This document shows, one piece after another, positions 40,689 through 52,512 of a stretch of DNA of 64,000 nucleotides. Each line of letters starts with the position of its first letter. Within the stretch, counting starts at the first letter, position 1. The translations under genes were made by a program, and so were the position numbers. Under the pieces are notes generated by a model. It was given only the letters and a program-made list of their open reading frames with translations, did no database searches and was not told where the DNA came from. The DNA comes from Scolanthus callimorphus (taxonomy: Eukaryota > Cnidaria > Anthozoa > Actiniaria > Edwardsiidae), in assembly GCA_033964015.1 (NCBI GenBank), contig CM066915.1, positions 4,327,575 to 4,391,574 of the forward strand. The letters run 5' to 3'.

Positions 40689-41106
40689 AGTTGACGAGTT
40701 GACGCGTTGACAAGTTAAAGAGTTCATTTGACCAGTTGACAAGTTGACGAGTTGACAAGTTGATGCGTTGACCAGTTGACGAGTTGACAAGTTGATGCGT
40801 TGACGAGTTGACAAGTTGATGCGTTGACCAGTTGACCAGTTGACCAGTTGACAAGTTGACCAGTTGACGAGTTGACAAGTTGACAAGTTGACAAGTTGAC
40901 AAGTTGACAAGTTGACAAGTTGACAAGTTGACCAGTTGACGAGTTGACGAGTTGACAAGTTGACCAGTTGACCAGTTGACGAGTTGACCAGTTGACGAGT
41001 TGACAAGTTGACCAGTTGACCAGTTGACGAGTTGACAAGTTGACCAGTTGACGAGTTGACGAGTTGACCAGTTGACAAGTTGACCAGTTGACGAGTTGAC
41101 CAGTTT
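40689..41106. repeat. Octamer minisatellite, GTTGACNA
   Basis: About 50 copies of an 8-bp unit (GTTGACAA, GTTGACCA, GTTGACGA, occasional GTTGATGC). Because 24 bp is three units and eight codons, all three minus-strand frames are open; the 130-190-codon frames here are artefacts. Confidence 0.95.
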
Positions 41107-41231
41107 TTGAAAAGGTGGAGCTATGTGCGAGGGGGTATTCTGCAGTCGCTCCCAGAAAGATAGCGGAATGTAGTGCAAAAATAAAGTCCTGAATAAAGTC
41201 CTGGTTGAAGTCCTGGAAAGTCCTTGAAGTC

Positions 41232-42600
41232 GTTTTAGCTGTTTTAAAAATCTTGTAAATTTGGCAGAGAAACTTCAAGATATGTTTCATGAAAGTTGCT
41301 ATGCAAATTAGTTACAACCACTAGTGGTTGTATTAGAATTACAACACGCTACGGTCCCCTGAATCTTATTGTGTTGTTCTTATTAATTATTGGTTTTTTA
41401 AAGAAATGTTTAGCTCCCGTGCAGGTATGGATAAAGAAAATAAAAATTAGAAAATAATTTTCAGAACAATGTTTGTAGACAAAGATAACGGACAAGAAAG
41501 TGAGCATGGTATTACTGAAAATGTTAAACAACGCCAACGGGAATAATGGAATGTGTTTTGGAGTGAGTCCAACTCTTGAAAACAGGAAAAAATATAAGTG
41601 ATGTTGCATCATCATGTGACACTTCAAAAGAAACAGGCATAAATCTGATCAACAAATGGTTGTTTCTTAACGAAATTTGCCAACAAAAGGTAAGAATTCA
41701 AGTTTTCGAAAATTAGAGTTTCGTCTGAATTGCCTTTTATTGTGACGAAGCAGCAACTTGTGCTGTTTTAGACGATTGCAAACCTGCTGCTTCGTTGACT
41801 AATTCTTGGCACACAAGTCTACTTTTTCCTTGTTCCGAAAGCTTTCTTGTTTGGCTTATAACACTTTAAAACGACTGGATTTCTGGCTGTTCTCCCGTGT
41901 GCGAACCTGAAACAGCTCACAAGCTGCGCCACAAAAGCTTCCTTTGTTTAGAAGAACGAATCCTGATGCCAGAGAGCCGAACACAAAGTTGTCCTCTGGG
42001 TGGCTCCTGTGGTTCGTACATTGCGGAACACCCAGATTTCTTGTAAACAACAAAGCTTGTTAGTAGCAAAGCTAACTAAACAGATCTCAGCATCATGCTC
42101 CTTTTTGGCAATGCCTGACACAAACAGCTAAATGTTCCATCTTGTACATGTAGCAGCTATACCGACACAGTACGGAAGACTTAGATTTAAGAAGCAATAA
42201 TATAGGCGTTGAAGGTACTAAACATCTAGAGAATGCTCTCAGTAGCGGTAAATGCAGTTAAAAAAATACTTTTAGATAAAAACATAATAGGAGACCAAAG
42301 AGCTGCTTTTCTATCGAAAGCAACCGAGGGGTGAATGTCGCCTGGAAGAGTTAGATTTACTTATTAACCAGATAGGCGATCAAGGTACTGAACACCCAGG
42401 GAACGCTGTCAGTAGAAAGTAGGGACTTCGAGATGCGACAACAGCAAGGAGAACGACAACAGCAAAGATCAATTCTTTTGATTACAGAGTACAATGCTTG
42501 CACGTGCAAATCATACTCGTCAAGTATATTCACATTACCAGCAATCTGAGACAAAATGGCCGCCACGCTAATTATGCAGGCCTTGCAGGCCCTTTAAAAA
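41232..42600. repeat. Repeat family R, copy A
   Basis: Non-coding family seen four times nearby (also 46474-48666 interrupted, 49313-50334, 52513-53470). Shared landmarks in order: AAATCTTGTAAATTTGGC, CAACACGCTACGGTCCCCTG, AATGTTTGTAGAC, AAATTTGCCAACAAAAGGTA, GTGACGAAGCAGCAACTTGT, CACACGGGAGAACAGCC (or its complement), AACAGATCTCAG. Short recurring frames lack consistent reading across copies. Confidence 0.85.
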
Positions 42601-43296
42601 TGGCCGCCGGTCTTATAGGGATTGTATGGAGAAAAGTTTAAAATCTGAAATAAAAAGAGTACTGTAATTCGTGGACAACTTGCCGACCTCTAGATCAAAA
42701 GAATGAACACTATAGAACATTTCGATACATGTTAAAGAGCTTCAAACTTTACTTACAAAGCGCCAAATTTACTTTAGCGAACGCTGTCCTAACGGCTGTC
42801 TGTCCCTTATGTTTTACAGTAAAATGCGTCCGTAGGCCATTTTCCTTCGCATCCTGATAAAGTTCACGGTACTGTCCGTACTCGAATCCCAGGTGCCGAC
42901 CTCTGTGATCGCCATGTTTTTCACTGATAACCAGGCCTTCCCTGGGTAGGTTCTTGATGTATGATTTACGATAGTTTACCGAATAAGTCCCCTTATAGTT
43001 GTCTCACTCGACCTAGTCAGCCATCATTTTACCCTCGCTAAGCCTCGCACACTATCATTCGCATCTTGACTGCCTGTTTTCTTTTAATGCAAAGTTAAAC
43101 TGCAGCGTTGTGGTAAATAATATAATGCAAAAATATATTTCTGCCCTCAAACATCTCTGAAATACAGCTTTATTTACACGCTACCACCCCTCCCACCTCT
43201 TTTCGCCATATTGGATGGCACTTATGAGCATGCTCAGTGCGTTGGCTGACCTTAATAATCGCAGGCGCGAAAAGTCTCGCATTGCTGGTAATGAAA
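42601..43296. other. Stretch without a recognised gene
   Basis: No clear repeat or gene. It starts near AAAATGGCCGCC and is flanked by two members of family R. Confidence 0.5.
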
Positions 43297-43970
43297 GCTT
43301 CAGTCAGTAGATTCGCCGAAACTAGCACTCAAACAGGCGATCACCCTCGTCGCTGCGCGACTCCTTCTATTCTCTTAGTGTAATGTAGCCTCAAAATACT
43401 CTTTATAGTCATTTTGAAGTGCTCTATCGTTCCAATGATGAACCATAAAGGCGTTAGACTAAAAACTTGCGGAGAACAACAACCAAAGGTTCAGATTTAT
43501 GTTAAAATGCCGTGGAAAAATGATGTTTTGCTGACGTTTCGAGCGTTAGCCCTTCGTATCCCCAGAAGAAATCGAATGTGAGTCCATTTTTGAAAACAGG
43601 AAAAAGTGATGTTGGACCTTCACGTGACTGGTTTCGGTATGCCTAAATGAAGGAACAGCGAGCATCAAGCGATCGGCAAATGTTTATTACTTAAAGAAAT
43701 TTGCCAACAAAAAAGGTAGGAATTCAAGTTTTTAAACATTAACGTGTCGTCTCAATCACTTCTCATTGTGACCTGGCAGCCGAAACGTGTGTTCTTTTAG
43801 GCGAATATAAAATATACTGCTTGGTTGGATTCTTCTGGCAATCAAGCATATACTCTTTCCTGCCTTCCTGTTTTGAAAGCTTCACTTAAAGTTTGGATTT
43901 AAGGGTTATACTTTATGACAAGATTTATTTGTAAACAAACACTATCTATTTGCACCCGCGGTTATAGTTG
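43297..43970. repeat. Repeat family R2 (diverged relative of R), copy a
   Basis: Begins GATTCGCCGAAACTAGCACT. It includes the 85-bp hammerhead-like block (43478-43560) and AAATTTGCCAACAAAAAAGG, then TTGTGACCTGGCAGCCGAAA. The order of blocks parallels family R, showing common descent. Other copies: 48667-49300 and 50335-51200. Confidence 0.8.
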
Positions 43971-44363
43971 TACCATTGCGCTGGACTTTGGATAAATTTA
44001 ATGCATCATGAAAGGTGCATGATAAAAAAACTTTTAAATAAAAATGGCGATCGATTATATAAACTGGGAGCCTTTGCGCCCCGTTTTCTTTTGTTTTCAA
44101 ATTGATCCATTGTTTTGCTCGTGCTCAGATTGGCTAATAGACCGCAAAGGCTCTCGGTTGATGATGGACCTTTGAATTTTGGGGTTCTTGATCAGCGAGT
44201 CTGAATATGATTGCAAACGACCCCCCCCCCCCTCCCTACACTGACAAATAACGTTATCCCCCTCTCCTCCTTCCCCTCTTTACGCGAGGGCTTCTATAAT
44301 GCCTCTTCGAGGTTGGGCTGTTTTGAGCCAAAACCTCAATACCATAATACTTATAAGTATTAT
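43970..44363. repeat. Inverted partner of 51222-51570 and 52210-52290
   Basis: TTGCGCTGGACTTTGGATAA, GATCGATTATATAAACTGGG, a poly-C run (44218-44233) and GTTTTGAGCC recur as complements at 51222-51570, with the left end at about 52225-52280. It ends in the perfect 20-bp palindrome ATAATACTTATAAGTATTAT (44344-44363), also present at 52302-52321. Confidence 0.85.
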
Positions 44364-46227
44364 GTATTCCCTTACAAAACAGAAATATATTTTGCATACA
44401 TATGCCAAATATATGTCAAAAGATATGTCACATATATGACCGCATATATGTCAAATATATGCGAAATTTATATGTGGCATATATGCAAAAGATATGTCAC
44501 ATATCGGAATTTGGCCCAATTTTGGCACATAGGTTAAATATATTTCACATATTGCGTATATGGCACATATACTTGGAATATATGTTTTAAATATATGTGT
44601 GTGTTTTTTGCAGTCACTTCCAACAAGTGCTCGGAGCTGCATGCTCTTCCCTTAAGCAACATGATTTGCGTATCAGAGTTATACTCTAAACCCCTCATTC
44701 AAGGAAAATTTAAATAAAGCTTTTAAACATGTTAAAATAAAATTGCACTACAGAAGCGAAGCAAATTATTGAAGAGCAAGGGCGATACCATTACCAGTCT
44801 GTGTAAGAAAGATTTATAAAACCTGCACAACATCCAGTGACTGGGCGACTTGTGACTTGGAAAATGTAACTTTCGAGCGAAAAAAAAGCTATGGATATTT
44901 GCACGGTTTTTGTACGGTTTTGTAATAATCCGAGCAACGCAGCCATTTCAGTTTTCCTTTAATAGGTGAACCTGTCGAAAATCACTTTAATGTAAAAAAA
45001 TTCAATTAGTTCCCGATTGTTTAAATTGTCACACCACTGAAACCCAGAACATAGCCGCGACATGTAGTTGCGTGATATTCCAAGGACGTTCCTTTATAAA
45101 ACATAATAAAAGAAAACACTAGTTTATAGGTATATAGAGTATCATGAGCTGATGCCGGATTAGTTCTCAGAGGTTTACAGATAAAACTTTCTAACCGGAA
45201 ACGCATGAAATGTATTTATCATGGGTTAAGTATACCGCCTTATTAGCGTGTAATGCATGTTTGTTTACACATGGTTTCGGTTGATTAGCTAGACGCTAAT
45301 ATATAAGCATTACAGTTTGCATGCGTAATTCATTCGCGTCCAACTCGTCGCTTTAGCACTCTAAAATTAAATACCCAATGATTGGAAGAGTTTAACATAT
45401 ACAATGAATATCATCTTTATTCCAGTAAGAATATCAATGTCAAATACTACAATTATAGTACTATATTCATTACAGCGTGAACGATTAATAGTGTGAACAA
45501 TAGTTTGAATAAAGAGTGCACGCGTCTTGTGTGGACACACTTCTAATAAGTAGTTACGTATTTCATGATAAATGTTTTATATTCGGTTGAGCGGGTGAGC
45601 GAATTAGAATATAAATGTCAGTTCTTTGGAGCTGTGCGTGTCGAAATCAGCTACAGCACGCATATAATTATAAACTGATGCGCGGAAATCGCGGTAGCAG
45701 AAATAATACAAATGTAGCATTTATCAATCGAATATGGCAAACCCTTTTTACTACCCATTTTAAAGGGTAATATTCAACACAGTTGAAAGGTAAGAAAGTT
45801 CATTTAAATGATCGAATTTGCGAGCGTAAGTAATATAAGCTCATGCGGAACGCGAGTTCAATAACACATAGCGAGTTTATCGACAACAATATAGCATACT
45901 CTTATACCCAATAAACATGACAAAAGGCAACTAATTTTCTAGTTACTAGTCTATTGAATGTTAGAAGTAAACTTAATTGGACAAAAGGCCGGTTAAAAGT
46001 AGGAACAAAGGATTGCTTCAGTTCATTGACTATAGTATCAGAGCCGCCGGTTCGAGAGTAATACGCAGATCGTGCAAGAAGGGATACGATCAATACAATG
46101 CTTGAAATGAGGTGAAATAAACAGTCTTATTTTATAAACGAACTGCATTTTAAAGATTATGGTTTCTTTCTTGCGATATTACAGCCCATAGTGCGACTTC
46201 TAGTGGTAGTTAACCACAAGCGATATA
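44364..46227. mobile_element. 1.86-kb insertion with ATTAT target duplication
   Basis: The uninterrupted version at 52302-52330 reads AAGTATTATAACAC; here ATTAT occurs at 44359-44363 and again at 46228-46232 with 1864 bp between. The interior includes CATATATG-rich degenerate repeats (44395-44600). No ORF or inverted termini were recognised, so the class is unknown. Confidence 0.75.
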
Positions 46228-46473
46228 ATTATAACACTTTTTAATGATATATTCATACCGGTCAAATAGCTATTCGTTATTTTTAACGAAAATCATTCAA
46301 ACTTGGCCAACAAAAAGCTATTTAGGAATTTTGATTAAGTTGTTATTGCCATGGTAACGATGTCTGACTCACCCCACTTATTTTGTATGTAATGTTTAAT
46401 GTTTTAACCTTTTTTTAAATTTTTTAAATTTCTTACATTTTGTTTCCTTATATTACATTTTGTTTCCTTTCCT

Positions 46474-48666
46474 GGATAAGAAAATAAAAATTAGAGAATT
46501 ATCTTCAGTCAATGTTTGTAGACGAAGATATCGGACAAGAAAAGTGGGCATGGTATTAGCGGAGCTCCAGCGCGGGCCGAAGGAAAAACGTATAGCATAA
46601 ACGAATAGTATACTATCGAGTTGATTTTTGAACGTCTCGGGCATTATGGATCATTTTGATGACGTCATTGATGACGAAAGGGCACGTGACTTTGGTGTAG
46701 AGTTCCTCTTATGGTCTTTGAAAGTTTGTCCAAGTTTGGCTTCCATACTAGCAACCCTTCGGGAGATATGATTTTTTCCTTTATTTTTCTGGTATTAAAC
46801 CTATGTCGCACGCCGTCCCGTCCGTCCGTCCGTCCGTGTACACATCGGAAAACCCTGTGGTATGCAAAGAAAAAATTATATCTCCTCAAGGGAACACGCT
46901 AAGACAACCATACTTGGGATATTTTGTCTATGCCACAAGGGGGGTGCTGTAACACGGACACGTGATGTGACGTCATCAGCGATTGAAAAATTAATATCTC
47001 GTGAAGGGAAGACTCTAAAACAAATAAACTTTGGTAGCGTAGTCTAGGTCACCAGGTGAGCGAAATGAAGTGGTCACGCGATATGACGTCATCTACGCTT
47101 TAAAAATGAATATCTCATGAAAGGAAAACTCTAAAATAACCAAACTTGAGTAATGTAGTCTAGGCCACCAGATGAGCGAAATGAGAGGTGGTCACGTGAT
47201 ATGATGTCATATATGCTTGAAAAACGAATACCTCATGAAAGGAAGACTCTAAACCAACCAAACTTGGGTACTGTAGTCCAGGTCACCAGATGAGTTAAAT
47301 GAAGTGGTCACGTGATGTGACGTCATCGATGTCGTCATCTATGCTTGAAAAATCAATATCTCGTGAAGGGAAGACTCTGTAATAACCAGACTTTGGTAGT
47401 GTAGTCTAGGTCACCAGATGAGCGAAATGAAGTGGTCGCGGGATATGACGTCATCTATGCTTGAAAAATTAATATCTCGTGAAGGGAAGACTCTAAAGCA
47501 ACCATGTAAACCATGTACACATGGGAATCCCTTTCATTCACACAGAACATTTTATAACCAGGAGCTCCGCTTTTAGCCAGTGGCTAAATCTATATATTAC
47601 TAAAAATGTGAAACAACGGGAATAATGGAATGTGGTTGGAGTGAGTCCAACTCTTAAAAACAGGAAAAAATGTAAGTGATGTTGCATCATCATGTGTGTA
47701 AGCGATGTTGCATCATCATGTGGCACCTCAAAAGAAACAGGCCGTAAATCTGATCAACAAATGGTTGTTTCTTAACGAAATTTGCCAACAAAAGGTAAGA
47801 ATTCAAGTTTTCGAAAATTAGTTTCCTCTGAATTGCCTTTTATTGTGACGAAGCAGGAACTTGTGCTGTTTTAGACGATTGCAAATCTGCTGCTTCGTTG
47901 ACTTATTCTTGGGGATCACAAGTCTACTTTTTCCTTGTTCCGAAAGCTTCCTTGTTTGGCTTATAACACTTTATAGTGACTGGATTTCTGGCTGTTCTCC
48001 CGTGTGCGAACCTGAAACAACTCACAAGCTGCGTCACAAAAAGCTTCCTTTGTTTAGAAGAATGAATCCTGATGCCAGAGAGCTGAACACAAAGTTGTTC
48101 TCTGGGAGGTTCCTGTGGTTCGTACATTGCGGAACACCCAGATTTCTTGTAAACAACAAAGCTTGTTAGTAGCAAAGCTAACTAAACAGATCTCAGTATC
48201 ATGCTCTTTTTTGGCAATGCCTGACACAAACAGCTAAAGGTTCAATCTTGTACATGTAGCAGCTATACCGACACAGTACGGAAGAGTTAGATTTAAGAAC
48301 CAATTAATATAGGCGTTGAAGGTGCTAAACATCTAGAGAATGCTCTCAGTAGCGGTAAATGCAGTTTAAAAAATTACTTTAATTTACGAATTTAGATAAA
48401 AACATAATGTGGGATGAAAGAGCTGCTTTTCTATCGAAAGCAACCGAGTGGTGAATGTCGCCTGGAAGAGTTAGATTTACTTATTAACCAGATAGGCGAT
48501 AAAGGTACTGAACACCCAGGGAACGCTGTCAGTAGAAAGTAGGGACTTCGAGATGCGACAACGGCAAGTCGGCAAGGAGAACGACAACAGCAAAGAACAA
48601 TTCTCTTGATTACAGAGTACAATGCTTGCGCGTGCGATTCATACGGCTGTCAAGTATATTCAAAGC
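46474..48666. repeat. Repeat family R, copy B, interrupted
   Basis: The 5' part is 46474-46558 and the rest 47595-48666. The gap is a 1036-bp insertion. The upstream block 46228-46440 matches 52317-52510, so the segment 52302-53470 and this one are duplicates. Confidence 0.82.
46559..47594. mobile_element. 1.04-kb insertion with TATTA target duplication and internal tandem array
   Basis: TATTA lies at 46554-46558 and 47595-47599; intact copies of family R read GGTATTACTGAAAATG here. GCGGAGCTCC at the left end is mirrored by GGAGCTCCGC at 47560-47569. It contains a CCGT microsatellite (46814-46836) and about five copies of a ~117-bp repeat (46960-47510) with TGACGTCAT, AATATCTCGTGAAGGGAAG, TAGTCTAGGTCACCAG and GTGGTCACG. 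No protein gene was recognised. Confidence 0.8.
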
Positions 48667-49300
48667 TTCAGGTAGATTCGCCGAAACTAGCACTCAAACA
48701 GGCGATCACCCTCGTCGCTGCGCGACTCGTTCTATTCTCTTAGTGTAATGTAGCCTCCTTTAGCTTTGAATAATCCTTTAGAATACTCTTTATAGTCATT
48801 TTGAAGTGCTCTATCATTCCAATCATGAACCATAAATCTGTGTTTTAATAGCCGGCTAGATTTAATGACGAAGCTTGTGCTACAACGGGCAAGGCTTTAG
48901 ACTAAAAACTTGCGGAGAACAACAACCAAAGGTTCAGATTTATGTTAAAATGCCGTGGAAAGATAATGTTTTGCTGACGTTTCGAGCGTTAGCCCTTCGT
49001 ATCTCCAGAAGAAATCAAATGTGAGTCCAACTTTGAAAACAGGAAAAAGTGATGTTGGACCTTCACGTGACTGGTTTCGGTATGTCTAAATGAAGGAACA
49101 GCGAGCATAAAGCGAATGGACAAATGTTTATTACTTAAAGAAATTTGCCAACAAAAGGTAGGAATTCAAGATTTTAAACATTAACGTGTCGTCTAAATCA
49201 CTTCTCATTGTGACCTGGCAGCCGAAACGTGTGTTGTTTTAGGCAATGAAGCATAAACTCTTTCCTGCCTTCCTGTTTTGAAAGCCTCACTTAAAGTTTG
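48667..49300. repeat. Repeat family R2, copy b
   Basis: Same landmarks as 43297-43970, including GATTCGCCGAAACTAGCACT and the hammerhead-like block (48918-49000). Confidence 0.8.
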
Positions 49301-49312
49301 CCTTTAAAATTT

Positions 49313-50334
49313 ATCGCTTCTAGCGTCCGCTATTTTAAAAATCTTGTAAATTTGGCTGAGAAACTTCAAGATATGTTTCATGAAAGTTGCTATGCAAATT
49401 AGTTACAACCACTGGTTGTTGTATCAGAATTACGACACGCTACGGTCCCCTGAATCTTATTGTGTTTCTATTGTGTTGTTCTTATTAATTATTCATGATT
49501 TTTTAAGAAATGTTTAACTCCCGTGCGGGTATGGATAAAGAAAATAAAAATTAGAAAATTATGTTCAGCACAATGTTTGTAGACGAAGATAACGGACAAG
49601 AAAGTGAGCATGGTATTACTGAAAATGTTAAACAACGGGAATAATGGAATGTGTTTTGGAGTGAGTCCAACTCTTGAAAACAGGAAAAAATATAAGTGAT
49701 GTTGGATCATCATGTGACACCTCAAAAGAAACAGGCATCTGATCAACAAATGGTTGTTTCTTAGCGAGATTTGCCAACAAAAGGTAAGAATTCAAGTTTT
49801 CGAAAATTAGAGTTTCGTCTAAATTGCCTTTTATTGTGACGAAGCAGCAACTTGTGCTGTTTTAGACGATTGCAAATCTGCTTCTTCGTTGACTAATTCT
49901 TGGCACACAAATCTACTTTTTCCTTGTTCCGAAAGCTTCCTTGTTTGGCTTATAACACTTTATAATGACTGGATTTCTGGCTGTTCTCCCGTGTGCGAAC
50001 CTGAAATAACTCACATTAAGCTGCGTCACAAAAGCTTCTTTGTTTAGAAGAACGAATCCTGATGCAAGAGAGCTGAACACAAAGTTGTTCTCTGGGAGGT
50101 TCCTGTGGTTCGTACATTGCGGAACACCCAGATTTCTTGTAAACAACATAGTTTGTTAGTAGCAAAGCTAACTAAACAGATCTCAGTATCATGCTCTTTT
50201 TTGGCAATGCCTGACACAAACAGCTAAAGGTTCCATCTTGTACATGTAGCAGCTATACCGACAAAGTACGGAAGAGTTAGATTTAAGAAGCAACAATATA
50301 GGCGTTTGAAGGTGCTAAACATCTAGAGAATGCT
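49313..50334. repeat. Repeat family R, copy C
   Basis: Close to copies A and D along its length and directly followed by an R2 copy, as is copy B. Confidence 0.85.
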
Positions 50335-51200
50335 TCTTCCAATCATGAACCATAAATCTGTGTTTTAATAGCCGGCTAGATCTTATTTAATGACGAAGCT
50401 CCCTGTGCTACAACGGGCAAAGGCTTTAGACTAAAAACTTTGAGAACAACAACCAAGGCTCAGATTTATGTTAGAGTCAAAAGACATGAAGCGTGCCCCC
50501 CTAGAGTTGAATATTCATTTCATTATTCCATTATTGATTTCATTATTCAATCCAAAAATGCATTTTTCAATTCAATATTGAAAATTTTGCAATCTAATTA
50601 ATTACTCTGGGTGAGCAATTGCTTTTTCAGAAATCAAAATTTGAACATTTAAAATTTTTAATATTGAATTCAAAAATGCATTTTTGGATTGAATAATGAA
50701 ATCACTAATGGAATAATGAATTGAATCTTCAACTCTAGGGGGCACGCCTCATGTCTTTTGACTGTAAAATGCCGTGGAAAAATGATGTTTTGCTGACGTT
50801 TCGAGCGTTAGCCCTTCGTATCCCCAGAAGAAATCGAATGTGAGTCCAACTTTGAAAATAGGAAAAAGTGATGTTGGTCCTGCACGTGACTGGTTTCGGT
50901 ATGCCTAAATGAAGGAACAGCGAGTATAAAGCGATCGACAAATGTTTATTACTTAAAGAAATTTGCCAACAAAAGGTAGGAATTCAAGTTTTTAAACATT
51001 AACGTGTCGTCTAAATCACTTCTCATTGTGACCTGGCAGCCGAAACGTGTGTTGTTTTAGGCGAATTTAAAATCTACTGCTTGGTTGAATTCTTCTGGCA
51101 ATCAAGCATTAATACTCTTTCCTGCCTTCCTGTTTCGAAAGCTTCACTTAAAGTTTGCCTTTAAGGGTTATACTTTATGACAAGATTTCTTTTTAAACAA
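50335..51200. repeat. Repeat family R2, copy c, split by a MITE
   Basis: Homology to R2 from ATCATGAACCATAAATCTGT onward; interrupted at 50474-50764. Confidence 0.8.
50474..50764. mobile_element. Mariner-type MITE, 291 bp
   Basis: Terminal inverted repeats start AGTCAAAAGACATGA and extend about 95 bp through GTGCCCCC, CTAGAGTTGA and ATGCATTTTT. TA flanks both ends (50472-50473, 50765-50766). The host sequence TTTATGTTAAAATGCCGTGG of family R2 is restored by its removal. There is no ORF. Confidence 0.92.
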
Positions 51201-51221
51201 TAACACTATGTATTTGTACCC

Positions 51222-51570
51222 GCGGTTTTGGCTCAAAACAGCCAAACCTTGAGGAAGCATATAGAAGCCCTCTCCCGTAAAGAGGGGGGAGGGGAGGAGG
51301 AGAGGGGGATAACGCTATTTGTCAGTGTAGGGAGGGGGGGGTCGTTTGCAATCAAATTCAGACTCACTGATAAAGAACCCAAAATTCAAAGGCCCATCAA
51401 TGTCAACCGAGAGCCTATGCGGTCTATTAGCCAATCAGAGCACGAGAAAAACAATGGATCAATTTGAAAACAAAAGAAAACGGGGTGTAAAGGCTCCCAG
51501 TTTATATAATCGATCGCCAGTTTTATTTAAAAGATTTTTATCATCTCAGGGAGATTAAGGCATGGGTCTC
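51222..51570. repeat. Inverted copy of 43970-44340
   Basis: GGCTCAAAACAGCC, a poly-G run, GAGAGCCTATGCGGTCTATT and CCCAGTTTATATAATCGATC are complements of the other copy. Open frames here reflect this repeat. Confidence 0.85.
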
Positions 51571-52290
51571 ATCATCCTTAGGAAAAAGTTGAGGGGGTGG
51601 TTAAAATATTGTTTATGATGCGTCTTGCTTCATGAAAGTTTCGATATTTGTTACTTTGCATAAAATGATGACGTCAACGGAGACCTTGCGTGTGTGACAT
51701 TTAACCTCCTAGTGTCACGCAAGTATCACTTCCAAAATCATTTGGCTTAAGATTCCGAGTTGAAAACCTCATTGAACGTAAACACGTTTTACCTTTTAAG
51801 GTGTCTAATAGCAATGCCTTCACAACTGCATCTGGATAATTAGGACTTTATTTATTCTAACTTAGAAATTAAATAATTACTTACTCGACCCAGTCCCCTG
51901 AAAAATATAATCGTGAATATTTCACGTATTTTAGAAAAATCTTCAAATGTCCAGATGACAAGTTTCAAATGTTCATGCCCTTAATCTATTCATAAGAAAA
52001 AGTTTCAAGAAAACTTGCGTTTAGGACTCGGATTAAAAATATGTTGACAGTTCGAATTTTGGTGTTAAGAAACTTGATACATGATGAGTTGATGAACTAG
52101 AGTGGACATTATTTTTATTGAAGAGTTTATCCATACCGATGTGATGGACAAGTTATTCTCTTGATATATGCATTTTCCAACAGAGTTGACCACCCCCCTA
52201 AGTTTTAGGGCAAAATTAAGTATTGACCCTGAGATGCACCTTTCATGATGCATTAAATTTATCCAAAGTCCAGCGCAATGGTACAACTGT
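51571..52290. other. Stretch without a recognised gene
   Basis: Only the end (52210-52290) is homologous to the inverted repeat pair. Minus-strand frame 52065-52403 crosses a repeat border and is not convincing. Confidence 0.5.
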
Positions 52291-52512
52291 AACCTCAATA
52301 CCATAATACTTATAAGTATTATAACACTTTGTAATGATATATTCATACCGGTCAAATAGCTATTCGTTATTTTTAACGAAAACCATTCAAACTTGGCCAA
52401 CAAAAACCTATTTAGGAATTTTGATTAAGTTGTTATTGCCATGGTAACGATGTCATGTGACTCACCTCTTATTTTGTATGTAATGTTTAATGTTGTAAAC
52501 TACTTAAAAAAT

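Larger units (their letters stand above)
33104..41147. mobile_element. 8-kb satellite-filled structure bounded by inverted repeats
   Basis: GACTGCAG...CCCCCTCGC (21 bp, 33104-33124) recurs inverted at 41127-41147. Next to each end come blocks of the same kind in opposite orientation: GTCAAC repeats on the left (33160-33290) and GTTGAC octamers on the right (40689-41106), and fragments of the 48-bp satellite in mirror orientation (33650-33720 versus the rest). This suggests a single foldback-type element or an inverted segmental structure. No transposase ORF and no convincing target duplication were found. Confidence 0.5.

Noticed and set aside
40672..41290. Three long overlapping minus-strand frames rich in Ser-Thr-Leu-Val-Asn
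   Set aside because: They are all generated by the 8-bp GTTGACNA minisatellite; every frame is open by arithmetic, not selection.
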